Below, piece after piece: positions 8,324 to 15,730 of a stretch of 49,601 bases of DNA. Source of the DNA: Streptomyces albogriseolus (lineage in GTDB: Bacteria; Actinomycetota; Actinomycetes; Streptomycetales; Streptomycetaceae); the NCBI GenBank assembly GCA_014650475.1, contig BMVA01000031.1:1-49601 (forward strand), in the 5' to 3' direction. Both the position numbers and the translations under genes were made by a program. The notes under the pieces were generated by a model. It was not told the DNA's origin and made no database searches. It saw only the letters and a program-made list of their open reading frames with translations. Positions within the stretch are counted from its first letter, which is position 1. Every line of letters starts with the position of its first letter.

Positions 8324-8339
8324 TGTGACGCGGGTCACA
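8324..8339. promoter_or_regulatory. CRP-like palindromic operator
   Basis: TGTGACGCGGGTCACA is a perfect palindrome and matches the CRP/FNR consensus GTGA-N6-TCAC. It lies ~170 bases upstream of the flavoprotein start at 8157 and just past the stop of the channel gene. Streptomyces Crp binds sites of this form. Regulation of the flavoprotein gene is the natural inference, although the distance is on the long side. Confidence 0.55.
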
Positions 8340-8363
8340 TGAGTGCGCGATGTGGGCGCGGGG

Positions 8364-8852
8364 TCATCGTGGCGGGTCCGGATTCCCGTGATGGCGCAGG
8401 GTGTTGCGCAGATGGTTGGTCAGGGCGGTGGCCGCCGCCGTGAGGAAGATGAAGCTGTAGAGGATCTGCAGGATCGCGACGAGGCGCGCGGACTGTCCGC
8501 GCGGGGTGATGTCCCCGTACCCGACCGTGGCGAGTGTGACCATCGTGAAGTAGAGGGCGTCCAGGCGCGTGGTGATGCCGTGCACCTGGCCGGGGCTCTG
8601 GGCGAGCCCCTGGTAGGCGGTCGCGAAGACCAGCACGGACAGGCACATCAGCGGCGGGATGACCAGTCCCGGACGGACGCCCGGGACGGCCAGCAGCACC
8701 CGGGCGACCTGGACCAGCAGCAGGACCGCGATCAGCGCGAGGACCGCCCCGAAGAGCATCCAGCTCAGCAGCGGCCGGTCCGGGCCCAGCCCGTCCAGCG
8801 GCAGCAGGAAGTACGCGGTGACCATCACGGTCAGCCCGGCCGCCTGGATCAC
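8364..8852 (-). CDS. Two-transmembrane-type potassium channel
   Basis: The protein is ~162 residues if read from GTG at 8852. Hydrophobic segments occur at AAGLTVMVTAYFLL, LFGAVLALIAVLLLVQV and PPLMCLSVLVFATAY. A pore helix and the K+ selectivity filter follow (YFTMVTLATVGYGDITP), then a last helix (LQILYSFIFLTAAATAL). TVGYGD is diagnostic of K+-selective channels. The last helix with the pore forms a KcsA-like unit; the extra N-terminal helices make it an Ion_trans_2 protein with a short cytoplasmic tail and no RCK domain visible. No good ribosome site precedes 8852. It lies 38 bases behind the DUF7144-type gene and is probably translated from the same message, so the start is uncertain. Confidence 0.88.
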   Translation of the reverse strand: MIQAAGLTVMVTAYFLLPLDGLGPDRPLLSWMLFGAVLALIAVLLLVQVARVLLAVPGVRPGLVIPPLMCLSVLVFATAYQGLAQSPGQVHGITTRLDALYFTMVTLATVGYGDITPRGQSARLVAILQILYSFIFLTAAATALTNHLRNTLRHHGNPDPPR

Positions 8853-8890
8853 CCAGGGCCAGACGCTGGGACGGCGCCCGGGCGCGCGCT

Positions 8891-9322
8891 CTAGGCCGGG
8901 GACTCGCGGCGGGGTGCGCACAGGGCCCAGATGATGAAGCCGTCGACGACGATGAGGACGATCGACCACACCGGCTGGTAGGGCAGCCACACGAAGTGGG
9001 CGATCATGCTCAGCCCGGCCAGGGCGACACCCACGGCGCGGGCCCAGGTGGCTCCCTTGAACAGCGCCATGCCCGTGGCGGCCACCAGGGCGCCGAGGAT
9101 CAGATGCACCCAGCCCCAGCCGGTCAGGCTGAACTCGTACGTGAAGTTGGGCGTGGAGACGAAGACGTCGTCCCGGGCGATGGCGGCGATGCCCTCGAAG
9201 ATCGCCATGATGCCGCCGAACACCATCAGGAACGCGGCGGCGACCGTCCAGCCCGCCGCCCAGGGGCTCTCGGCCTCCCGGCCCGCCCCGCGATAACCCG
9301 TACCGCTGACATTGCTGGCCAT
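8891..9322 (-). CDS. DUF7144-type four-helix membrane protein
   Basis: The protein has 143 residues. ATG at 9322 (MASNVSGTGY) is preceded by GGAAGG at nine bases, better than the frame's first codon at 9376. Four membrane helices are visible: TVAAAFLMVFGGIMAIFEGI, WGWVHLILGALVAATGMAL, ARAVGVALAGLSMIAHFVW, and WSIVLIVVDGFIIWALC. The pattern matches a family of unknown function common in actinomycetes (GWxxFAAxLLxxxGxxxxxxGI...). It probably forms a two-gene unit with the K+ channel downstream. No function is established. Confidence 0.85.
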   Translation of the reverse strand: MASNVSGTGYRGAGREAESPWAAGWTVAAAFLMVFGGIMAIFEGIAAIARDDVFVSTPNFTYEFSLTGWGWVHLILGALVAATGMALFKGATWARAVGVALAGLSMIAHFVWLPYQPVWSIVLIVVDGFIIWALCAPRRESPA

Positions 9323-9482
9323 GTTTCTCGACCTTCCGGATGTCCCCGAGCGGTTCGATCTCATCCAGAGTGGCATCGCGGGCCCCGCCCGGCACCTCGG
9401 CGGGTGAGCCCGGGTCAGCTCTTGGGGCGGCTCTCCTCGCAGCGCGGCCCGTTGTCAGTGGTCCCCTCTACTCTCGGCCGGG

Positions 9483-10355
9483 ATGGCACAGGCATGGCGG
9501 TGCGCGGGGCTGAGCTGGACGGCGGGCGGTCCCGTGCTGATCTGGGACGGAGGCCGGCGCTCGGCGCTGACCTGGGGGAAGACGGTGGCCTTCGGGGTCG
9601 CGGAAGGGGGAGCGCGGACCTGTGTGGGAGCACGGGGGAACACGTGTCCGCTCGCCGCGCGGGTGTCCGCGCGGAGCACCGGGCCGCGCTGCGAGGAGTG
9701 CGCCCGCCTGGACCGGGCGCACTCCGTGGCCGCCGACACGCTCGCCGACGACCCCCGGCCGTACCGGGTGTACCTGGCATGGTTCGGGGCCGGGATGACC
9801 AAGGTCGGGATCACCGCCGAGCGGCGCGGGTCCGCCCGGCTGCTGGAACAGGGCGCGGTCTGCTTCAGCTGGCTGGGCACCGGGCCGCTGATGGCGGCGC
9901 GGCGCACCGAGGAGCTGCTGCGCGCCGCGCTGCGGGTGCCCGACCGCATCCCCTACGCCGCCAAGCGGGCGGCGCGGGCGGCGCTCCCGGCGACCGGGGA
10001 GGAGCGGGCCGCCGAGATCGCCGTGCTGCACGCGCGGGCGCTGGAGCTCACCGGCTGGCCGGAGTCGCTCGCCCCCGCCCCCTTCCGTCCAGTCGACCAC
10101 GTGGAGGCGTTCGGGCTGGCCGAGGCGCCGGCGCCGGTGGGCGTGGTGGGGGAGCTGGCCGCCGGCGGCGCGGTGAGCGGGGAGCTGGTGGCGGCCGCCG
10201 GGCCCGATCTGCACCTGGCGACGGACCGGGGCGTCCTCGTGCTGGACACCCGCCTGCTGCCCGGCTGGGAGCTGGTCCCGGCCGGGGGACGCCGGGTCGA
10301 GGTGCCCGTGCGGGCGCTGAAGGAGCGGCCGGCCGCGCAGGACGGGCTGTTCTGA
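9483..10355 (+). CDS. DUF2797 family protein
   Basis: The 290-residue soluble protein starts at ATG 9483. It has a cysteine-bearing N-terminal part (residues ~47-73: C...NTCPL...RCEEC) that may bind a metal. The family core follows (YRVYLAWFGAGMTKVGITAERR), which resembles a GIY-YIG-like fold. The rest is rich in alanine and arginine. DUF2797 proteins are widespread in actinobacteria and archaea without an assigned reaction. It is divergently oriented from the DUF7144 gene and reads towards the amidohydrolase, with no other obvious partner. Confidence 0.88.
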   Translation: MAQAWRCAGLSWTAGGPVLIWDGGRRSALTWGKTVAFGVAEGGARTCVGARGNTCPLAARVSARSTGPRCEECARLDRAHSVAADTLADDPRPYRVYLAWFGAGMTKVGITAERRGSARLLEQGAVCFSWLGTGPLMAARRTEELLRAALRVPDRIPYAAKRAARAALPATGEERAAEIAVLHARALELTGWPESLAPAPFRPVDHVEAFGLAEAPAPVGVVGELAAGGAVSGELVAAAGPDLHLATDRGVLVLDTRLLPGWELVPAGGRRVEVPVRALKERPAAQDGLF

Positions 10356-10416
10356 GCCGCGGGGAAGGAGGCCGGGGGCTGGACCGCCCCCGCCCGCTCG
10401 GGTGATCGTGTCCGGC

Positions 10417-11817
10417 ATGAGCACCCATCCGCCGACACCGCCCGCGGCTCCCGCCGGAGCCAGCGCCTCCGCCGGGGCTGCCGCTCCCGCCGCCTCCGCC
10501 GGGGTTGCCGGGAACGCCGCCCCCGACGAGGCCGCTGGCTCCGTCAAGGTTGCCGGGGACGGCAGAGCCGCTGCCTCCGCCGGGGCTGCCGGAGCCGCTG
10601 CCCCCGCCGATACTGTCGTCCCCGAGGAGGCCGCCGCCTCCGCCGGGGCCGCCGGGAACGCCGCCTCCACCGGGGCCGCCGGGGCCGTCGCCTCCGCCCG
10701 GGCCGCCGCTTCCGTCGAGGCTGCCGGGACTGCCGCCACCGCCGGGATGGCCGCCCCCGCCGGGGCTGCTGTCTCCGCCGGGGCCGCTGCCTCCGCCGGG
10801 GCCGCCGCCACCGCCGAGGTCGCCGAGACCGCCGGGGCTGCTGCCTCCGCCCAGGCTGCCACCTCCGCCGGGGCCGCTGCCTCCGCCGGGGCCGCCGCCA
10901 CCGCCGAGGTCGCCGAGACCGCCGAGACCGCCGAGGTCCGCCGTTTCTGGCGGGACCTCGGCCTGCCCGGCCTCGTCGACGTGCACACGCACTTCATGCC
11001 GGAGCGCGTGCTCCGCAAGGTGTGGGCGTACTTCGACGGGCTCGGCCCGCTCACCGGCGGCATCGAGTGGCCGATCACGTACCGCAAGGAGGAGGGCGAA
11101 CGGGCCGCGCTGCTGCGGGCGTTCGGTGTGCGCGCCTTCACGGCGATGCTCTACCCGCACAAGCCGGGCATGGCCCGCTGGCTCAACGACTGGGCCGCAG
11201 GGTTCGCCCGCCGCACCCCCGACTGCCTGCACACCTCCACCTTCTTCCCCGAGCCCGGCGCCGCCGCCTACGTCCGCGAGGCCGTCGAGCACGGGACGCG
11301 CGTCTTCAAGGCGCACGTCCAGGTCGGCGGGTACGACCCCTCCGACGAAGCGCTCGACGCCTGCTGGGGGCTGCTCGCCGAGGCGGGCACACCGGTGGTG
11401 GTCCACTGCGGCTCGGGCCCCGCCCCCGGCAAGCACACCGGACCCGAGCCGGTCGCCCGCGTGCTGGCCCGCCACCCCCGGCTGCGGCTCGTCGTGGCCC
11501 ACATGGGCATGCCCGAGTACGAGGACTTCCTCGGCCTGGCCGAGCGGTACCGGGAGGTCCGCCTCGACACCACCATGGCGTTCACCGGCTTCAGCGAGCG
11601 GATGGCGCCGTTCCCCCGGCGGGCGCTGCCCCGGCTGGCCGCCCTCGGCGACCGCGTCCTGCTCGGCACCGACTTCCCCAACATCCCCTACCCGTACGCC
11701 CATCAGCTCGACGCCCTCGCGGATCTCGGGCTCGGCGACGACTGGCTGCGGGCGGTGTGCCACGACAACGCGGCCCGGCTGTTCGGTCTGCCGGACGTCC
11801 CGGAGCCGCCCGCCTGA
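10417..11817 (+). CDS. Amidohydrolase with alanine-repeat leader
   Basis: The frame gives 466 residues from ATG at 10417; an in-frame GTG at 10402 is possible. Residues ~5-170 are almost pure A/G/S/E/T with a 30-residue repeat. The amidohydrolase-2 TIM barrel then runs from FWRDLGLPGLVDVHTHFMPE to the end, with the metal-binding HTH motif (VDVHTHF), VVVHCGSG, VVAHMGMPEYEDF and the terminal aspartate in LLGTDFPNIPY. The family hydrolyses or decarboxylates cyclic and aromatic acids. Homologues generally begin a few residues before the VDVHTHF strand, so the leader is an addition. It could be a real linker or untranslated repeat DNA with a later start, such as GTG 10981 or ATG 10996, but both fall inside or after the metal motif, so a start upstream of it is required. 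Confidence 0.85.
   Translation: MSTHPPTPPAAPAGASASAGAAAPAASAGVAGNAAPDEAAGSVKVAGDGRAAASAGAAGAAAPADTVVPEEAAASAGAAGNAASTGAAGAVASARAAASVEAAGTAATAGMAAPAGAAVSAGAAASAGAAATAEVAETAGAAASAQAATSAGAAASAGAAATAEVAETAETAEVRRFWRDLGLPGLVDVHTHFMPERVLRKVWAYFDGLGPLTGGIEWPITYRKEEGERAALLRAFGVRAFTAMLYPHKPGMARWLNDWAAGFARRTPDCLHTSTFFPEPGAAAYVREAVEHGTRVFKAHVQVGGYDPSDEALDACWGLLAEAGTPVVVHCGSGPAPGKHTGPEPVARVLARHPRLRLVVAHMGMPEYEDFLGLAERYREVRLDTTMAFTGFSERMAPFPRRALPRLAALGDRVLLGTDFPNIPYPYAHQLDALADLGLGDDWLRAVCHDNAARLFGLPDVPEPPA
10773..10924 (+). repeat. 90-bp-period in-frame direct repeat
   Basis: A 62-base block at 10773-10834 recurs without change at 10863-10924, exactly 90 bases (30 codons) apart. It encodes an SAGAAASAGAAATAEVAETA-like unit. 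The surrounding 10440-10960 is a degenerate array of related GCC/GCCGGGGCT words. The spacing keeps the amidohydrolase frame open. In the other frames the same DNA reads as proline-rich or, on the reverse strand, glycine-rich. Confidence 0.85.
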
Positions 11818-11833
11818 GAAACGCCGGTGGATT

Positions 11834-11874
11834 TCTCAGGGAAAACACAGACAGCCGCAAGGGTGCTCTCAGGG
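11834..11874 (+). promoter_or_regulatory. TCTCAGGG direct repeats upstream of response regulator
   Basis: TCTCAGGG occurs at 11834-11841 and 11867-11874. The starts are 33 bases apart, about three helical turns, and the second copy ends 21 bases before the ATG at 11896. OmpR-type regulators bind direct repeats on one DNA face, so autoregulation by the adjacent response regulator is plausible. No clear -10 is seen. Confidence 0.4.
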
Positions 11875-11895
11875 GACTCCCTGATCGTGCCCGGT

Positions 11896-12636
11896 ATGAC
11901 CACGATCTCGCCCCAGGGGCGCACCGAACTGCTGAGGCCGGACGGGAGCTCCGTCCGGGTGCTGGTGGTGGACGACGAGCAGTCGATCACCGAGCTGCTC
12001 TCCATGGCCCTGCGCTACGAGGGCTGGCAGATCCGCAGCGCGGCCGACGGCCAAGGCGCCCTCCGCGCGGCCCGCGAATTCCGGCCCGACGCCGTCGTCC
12101 TGGACATGATGCTGCCCGACATGGACGGGCTCACCGTCCTCGGCCGGCTCCGGCGCGAACTGCCGGACGTACCCGTCCTGTTCCTCACCGCGAAGGACGC
12201 CGTCGAGGACCGGATCGCCGGGCTGACCGCGGGCGGCGACGACTACGTGACCAAGCCGTTCAGCCTGGAGGAGGTCGTCGCGCGGCTGCGCGGACTGATC
12301 CGCCGCTCCTACGCGACCGACCGCCGCTCCGACGCCCTGCTGGTGGTCGGCGACCTCACCCTGGACGAGGACAGCCACGAGGTGACCCGCGGCGGCCGGA
12401 GCATCCACCTGACCGCCACCGAGTTCGAGCTGCTGCGCTTCCTGATGCGCAACCCGCGCCGGGTGCTCAGCAAGGCGCAGATCCTCGACCGCGTCTGGTC
12501 CTACGACTTCGGCGGCCAGGCGAACGTCGTCGAGCTGTACATCTCCTACCTGCGCCGGAAGATCGACGCGGGCCGGGAGCCGATGATCCACACCCGGCGC
12601 GGCGCCGGTTACCTGCTGAAGCCCGCGGTGTCGTGA
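11896..12636 (+). CDS. OmpR-family response regulator
   Basis: The protein has 246 residues from ATG 11896. The receiver domain has the acidic pair in VLVVDDEQS (D26-D27), the phosphoacceptor D70 in VVLDMMLPDMDG, T/K in FLTAKDA and the KPFSLEEV loop. The C-terminal winged helix spans ~145-246 (LTLDEDSHEVTRGGRSIHLTATEFELL..., NVVELYISYLRRKID, IHTRRGAGYLL). Its stop overlaps the kinase start by four bases (GTGA), so the two are translationally coupled. The following glycosyltransferase genes are probably in the same transcript, suggesting cell-envelope control. Paired TCTCAGGG words upstream may be its own binding sites. Confidence 0.95.
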   Translation: MTTISPQGRTELLRPDGSSVRVLVVDDEQSITELLSMALRYEGWQIRSAADGQGALRAAREFRPDAVVLDMMLPDMDGLTVLGRLRRELPDVPVLFLTAKDAVEDRIAGLTAGGDDYVTKPFSLEEVVARLRGLIRRSYATDRRSDALLVVGDLTLDEDSHEVTRGGRSIHLTATEFELLRFLMRNPRRVLSKAQILDRVWSYDFGGQANVVELYISYLRRKIDAGREPMIHTRRGAGYLLKPAVS

Positions 12637-14168
12637 GCGGACCGGGGCGACCGCGTCCGCGCACGCTGCGGACGCGGCTCGTCGTCGCGTCCGTCACGCT
12701 GATCGCGGTGGTGTGCGCGGTGATCGGGACGGTGACCGCGCTGGCCCTCCGCTCCCATCTGTACGAGCAGCTCGACGGGCAGCTCCGTGAGGTGGCGATG
12801 CGGGCGACGGGCGGCCCGCCCGGCGACGGGCCGCGCCCCGGCCCGCCCGCGGACCCCCTCGACTTCGTGACGAGGGGCCCGCAGATGTTCGGCACCGTCG
12901 GCGCCACCGTCGTGGACGGCAGGGTGACCGACGGGGTGGTGAGCGACTCCCGCGAGGTGAACGGCGTCCGCACGCCCGAGGCCGGACGGCTCACCGGCGC
13001 GCAGCTCGCCGCCCTGGAGGACGTGCCGCGCGACCGCCAGGAGCACACCGCCGACCTCCCCGGGCTCGGCAGCTACCGCGTCGTCCACGCGGAGGGGCCC
13101 AACGGCGCCTTCTACGTCGCCGTCCCCACCGCCGACGTCGACGCCACCGTCACCACCCTGATCCTGGTGGAGATCAGCGTCACCGCCGCCGGTCTTGTCG
13201 CCGCGTCCCTGGCCGGCGCCGTCATCGTCGGCGTCGCCACCCGCCCGCTGCGCCGGGTCGCCGCCACCGCCACCCGTGTCGCCGAACTCCCCCTGCACCG
13301 CGGCGAGGTGACCCTGAAGGAACGCGTCTCCGAGTCCGAGTGCGATCCGCACACCGAGGTCGGCCGGGTCGGCGCCGCCCTCAACCGCATGCTCGACCAC
13401 GTCCACGGCGCCCTGCACGCCCGGCAGCTGAGCGAGACCCGGGTACGGCAGTTCGTCGCGGACGCCTCCCACGAACTGCGCACCCCGCTCGCCTCCATCC
13501 GCGGATACGCCGAACTCACCCGGCGCGGCCGGGAGGATGTCGGCCCCGACACCCGGCACGCGCTGCGCCGCATCGAGTCCGAGGCCGGCCGGATGACCCT
13601 GCTGGTCGAGGACCTGCTGCTGCTCGCCCGCCTGGACGCCGGACGGCCCCTGCGCTGCGAGGAGACCGACCTGGTGCCGCTGGTCGTGGACGCCGTCAGC
13701 GACGCCCGCGCCGCGGGTCCCGGCCACCACTGGCGCCTGGACCTGCCCGACGCGCCCGCGCCGGTCACCGCCGACTTCGCCCGGCTCCAGCAGATCCTCG
13801 TCAACCTGCTCGCCAACGCCCGCACCCACACCCCGCCGGGCACCACCGTCACCGCACGGGTGCGCCACGAGGGCCCCTGGCTGCGGGTGGACGTCGCCGA
13901 CGACGGGCCCGGCATCCCGCCCGAGCTGCTCCCGCACGTCTTCGAACGGTTCGCGCGCGGCGACTCGGCCCGTACCCGGGCCACCGGATCGACGGGGCTG
14001 GGGCTGGCGATCGTGCAGGCGGTGGCGGCCGCGCACGGCGGCTCGGTGACGGCCGACAGCGTGCCCGGCCGGACGGTGTTCACCCTCCGCCTGCCCGCGG
14101 CCGCGCCGGACGCGCCGGACCCACAGTCGTGGCACAGCCTCACCACAGGGGCACGACAGGGGAGTTGA
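12633..14168 (+). CDS. Sensor histidine kinase, HAMP type
   Basis: The protein has 511 residues starting at GTG 12633 inside the response-regulator stop. The first membrane helix is ~17-40 (LVVASVTLIAVVCAVIGTVTAL), followed by an extracytoplasmic sensor of ~120 residues and a second helix (LILVEISVTAAGLVAASLAGAVIV). HAMP and then the HisKA dimerisation helix with the phosphorylated histidine follow (FVADASHELRTPLASIRGYAEL). The ATPase domain has N (LVNLLANARTHTPPGT), G1 (DDGPGIP), F (FERFARGD) and G2 (GSTGLGLAIV) boxes. All catalytic motifs are intact. The sensed signal is unknown; a proline-rich patch (GPRPGPPADP) lies at the start of the sensor. A much longer open frame extends upstream but is only a shadow of the amidohydrolase and response regulator. 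Confidence 0.95.
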   Translation: MSGPGRPRPRTLRTRLVVASVTLIAVVCAVIGTVTALALRSHLYEQLDGQLREVAMRATGGPPGDGPRPGPPADPLDFVTRGPQMFGTVGATVVDGRVTDGVVSDSREVNGVRTPEAGRLTGAQLAALEDVPRDRQEHTADLPGLGSYRVVHAEGPNGAFYVAVPTADVDATVTTLILVEISVTAAGLVAASLAGAVIVGVATRPLRRVAATATRVAELPLHRGEVTLKERVSESECDPHTEVGRVGAALNRMLDHVHGALHARQLSETRVRQFVADASHELRTPLASIRGYAELTRRGREDVGPDTRHALRRIESEAGRMTLLVEDLLLLARLDAGRPLRCEETDLVPLVVDAVSDARAAGPGHHWRLDLPDAPAPVTADFARLQQILVNLLANARTHTPPGTTVTARVRHEGPWLRVDVADDGPGIPPELLPHVFERFARGDSARTRATGSTGLGLAIVQAVAAAHGGSVTADSVPGRTVFTLRLPAAAPDAPDPQSWHSLTTGARQGS

Positions 14169-14182
14169 CCAGGGTCGCTGCC

Positions 14183-15730
14183 ATGCGAACCGACCCTTAT
14201 CCCGGCACGCTGCCGGCTCGGGAGCACCTTCCGGCCGCCTGGGCCGGCACACCGGTCCTCGACGTCGTCGTCCCCGTCTTCAACGAGGAGAAGGACCTCC
14301 GGCCCTGCGTCCGCCGGCTGCACGAACACCTCACCCGGACCTTCCCGTACGCGTTCCGCATCACCATCGCCGACAACGCCTCCACGGACGGCACCCCGCT
14401 CGTCGCCGCCGACCTGGAGCGGCGGATCGAGGAGGTGCGGTCCGTCCGGCTGGAGCGGAAGGGCCGCGGACGGGCGCTGCGGACCGTCTGGTCCGCCTCG
14501 GACGCGCCCGTCCTCGCCTATATGGACGTGGACCTGTCCACCGACCTCAACGCCCTGCTGCCGCTGGTCGCCCCCTTGATCTCCGGGCACTCCGACCTGG
14601 CCGTCGGCTCCCGGCTGAGCCGCGGTTCGCGGGTGGTGCGGGGAGCCCGACGGGAGTTCATCAGCCGGGGCTACAACCTGATCCTGCGCGGCTCGCTCCA
14701 GGCGCGCTTCTCCGACGCGCAGTGCGGGTTCAAGGCGATCCGCCGTGACGTGGCGCAGGTGCTGCTGCCGCTGGTGGAGGACGGCGGCTGGTTCTTCGAC
14801 ACGGAGCTGCTGGTGCTCGCCGAGCGGGCGGGGCTGCGGATCCACGAGGTGCCGGTCGACTGGGTGGACGACCCCGACTCCACCGTCCACATCGTGCGGA
14901 CGGCCATGGATGACCTCAAGGGTGTGTGGCGGGTCGGCAGGGCGCTGGCCACCGGCGCGCTGCCGCTGGACCGGCTCGCCCGGCCCTTCGGCGACGACCC
15001 GCGCGACCGGGACCTCGCGGACGTGCCGCGCGGACTGGCCCGGCAGCTCGTCGGCTTCTGCGCCGTCGGCGCCGTGTCCACGGTGTGTTACCTGCTCCTC
15101 TACAGCGCCTTCCGGGCCGTCACCGGCCCCCAGACCGCCAACGGGCTCGCCCTGCTGGTGTCGGCGGTCGCCAACACCGCCGCCAACCGCCGGCTCACCT
15201 TCCGGGTACGGGGGCGCGGCGGGATGGTCCGCCACCAGGCCCAGGGCCTGGTCGTCCTCGCCATCGGCCTCGCTCTGACCAGCGGCTCGCTCGCCGCCCT
15301 GAACATGGCGAGCAGCGACCCCGCCCGCTCCACGGAGCTGGCGGTCCTGGTGGCCGCCAACCTCGCGGCGACGGTCCTGCGGTTCCTGCTGTTCCGGGCG
15401 TGGGTCTTCCCGGACCGGGGCCCGGCCCGCGCCGCCGACCCGGTGTCCCGGACTGGGCGGACGCCTTCGCAGGCGACGTCCGGTCGCGGCGCCACGGCAC
15501 CCGCGCCCGGTCCTTCGACGCCCGCGCCCGGCCCGTCGCCCGCCTCACCGATGGCCCCGTCGCCGGGGCAGGCGGCTTCCTGGACCACCTCGGAAGCCGA
15601 CCCCGCTCCCCGAGCCCCGCGAACGCCCCAGCCGGAAAAACCAGTTACGCCGCCACCCGCCCCAGCCCGCCCACAGTTCCCCGCTCGCCCCGCCCGGCAG
15701 CCTGACCATGACCCGAGGACCACCCGATGA
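14183..15730 (+). CDS. GT2 glycosyltransferase fused to GtrA membrane domain
   Basis: The 515-residue protein starts at ATG 14183, 14 bases after the kinase. Residues ~25-260 are a dolichol-phosphate-mannose-synthase-type GT2 domain (LDVVVPVFNEEKDL, IADNASTDGT, DXD in YMDVDLSTD, SDAQCGFKAIRRD). A four-helix GtrA domain follows (LVGFCAVGAVSTVCYLLLY, ...NRRLTFRVRG, ...FLLFRAWVFPD). Such fusions make and flip polyprenyl-phosphate sugars across the membrane. The last ~100 residues are a proline/alanine-rich tail without family similarity. The stop overlaps the next start as ATGA, so the lipid-linked sugar is probably used by the GT39-type transferase encoded there. Confidence 0.93.
   Translation: MRTDPYPGTLPAREHLPAAWAGTPVLDVVVPVFNEEKDLRPCVRRLHEHLTRTFPYAFRITIADNASTDGTPLVAADLERRIEEVRSVRLERKGRGRALRTVWSASDAPVLAYMDVDLSTDLNALLPLVAPLISGHSDLAVGSRLSRGSRVVRGARREFISRGYNLILRGSLQARFSDAQCGFKAIRRDVAQVLLPLVEDGGWFFDTELLVLAERAGLRIHEVPVDWVDDPDSTVHIVRTAMDDLKGVWRVGRALATGALPLDRLARPFGDDPRDRDLADVPRGLARQLVGFCAVGAVSTVCYLLLYSAFRAVTGPQTANGLALLVSAVANTAANRRLTFRVRGRGGMVRHQAQGLVVLAIGLALTSGSLAALNMASSDPARSTELAVLVAANLAATVLRFLLFRAWVFPDRGPARAADPVSRTGRTPSQATSGRGATAPAPGPSTPAPGPSPASPMAPSPGQAASWTTSEADPAPRAPRTPQPEKPVTPPPAPARPQFPARPARQPDHDPRTTR

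Noticed and set aside
5140-8328. A plus-strand open frame of more than 1000 codons
   Set aside because: It runs antisense to the FnIII, phosphatase and flavoprotein genes, has no family motifs and shows the H/R/G/V composition of a reverse-frame shadow.
11022-12632. A possible ~540-residue N-terminal extension of the histidine kinase
   Set aside because: The extension overlaps the amidohydrolase and response-regulator genes in another frame and is arginine/proline-rich. The GTG at 12633 overlapping the regulator stop gives a complete kinase.
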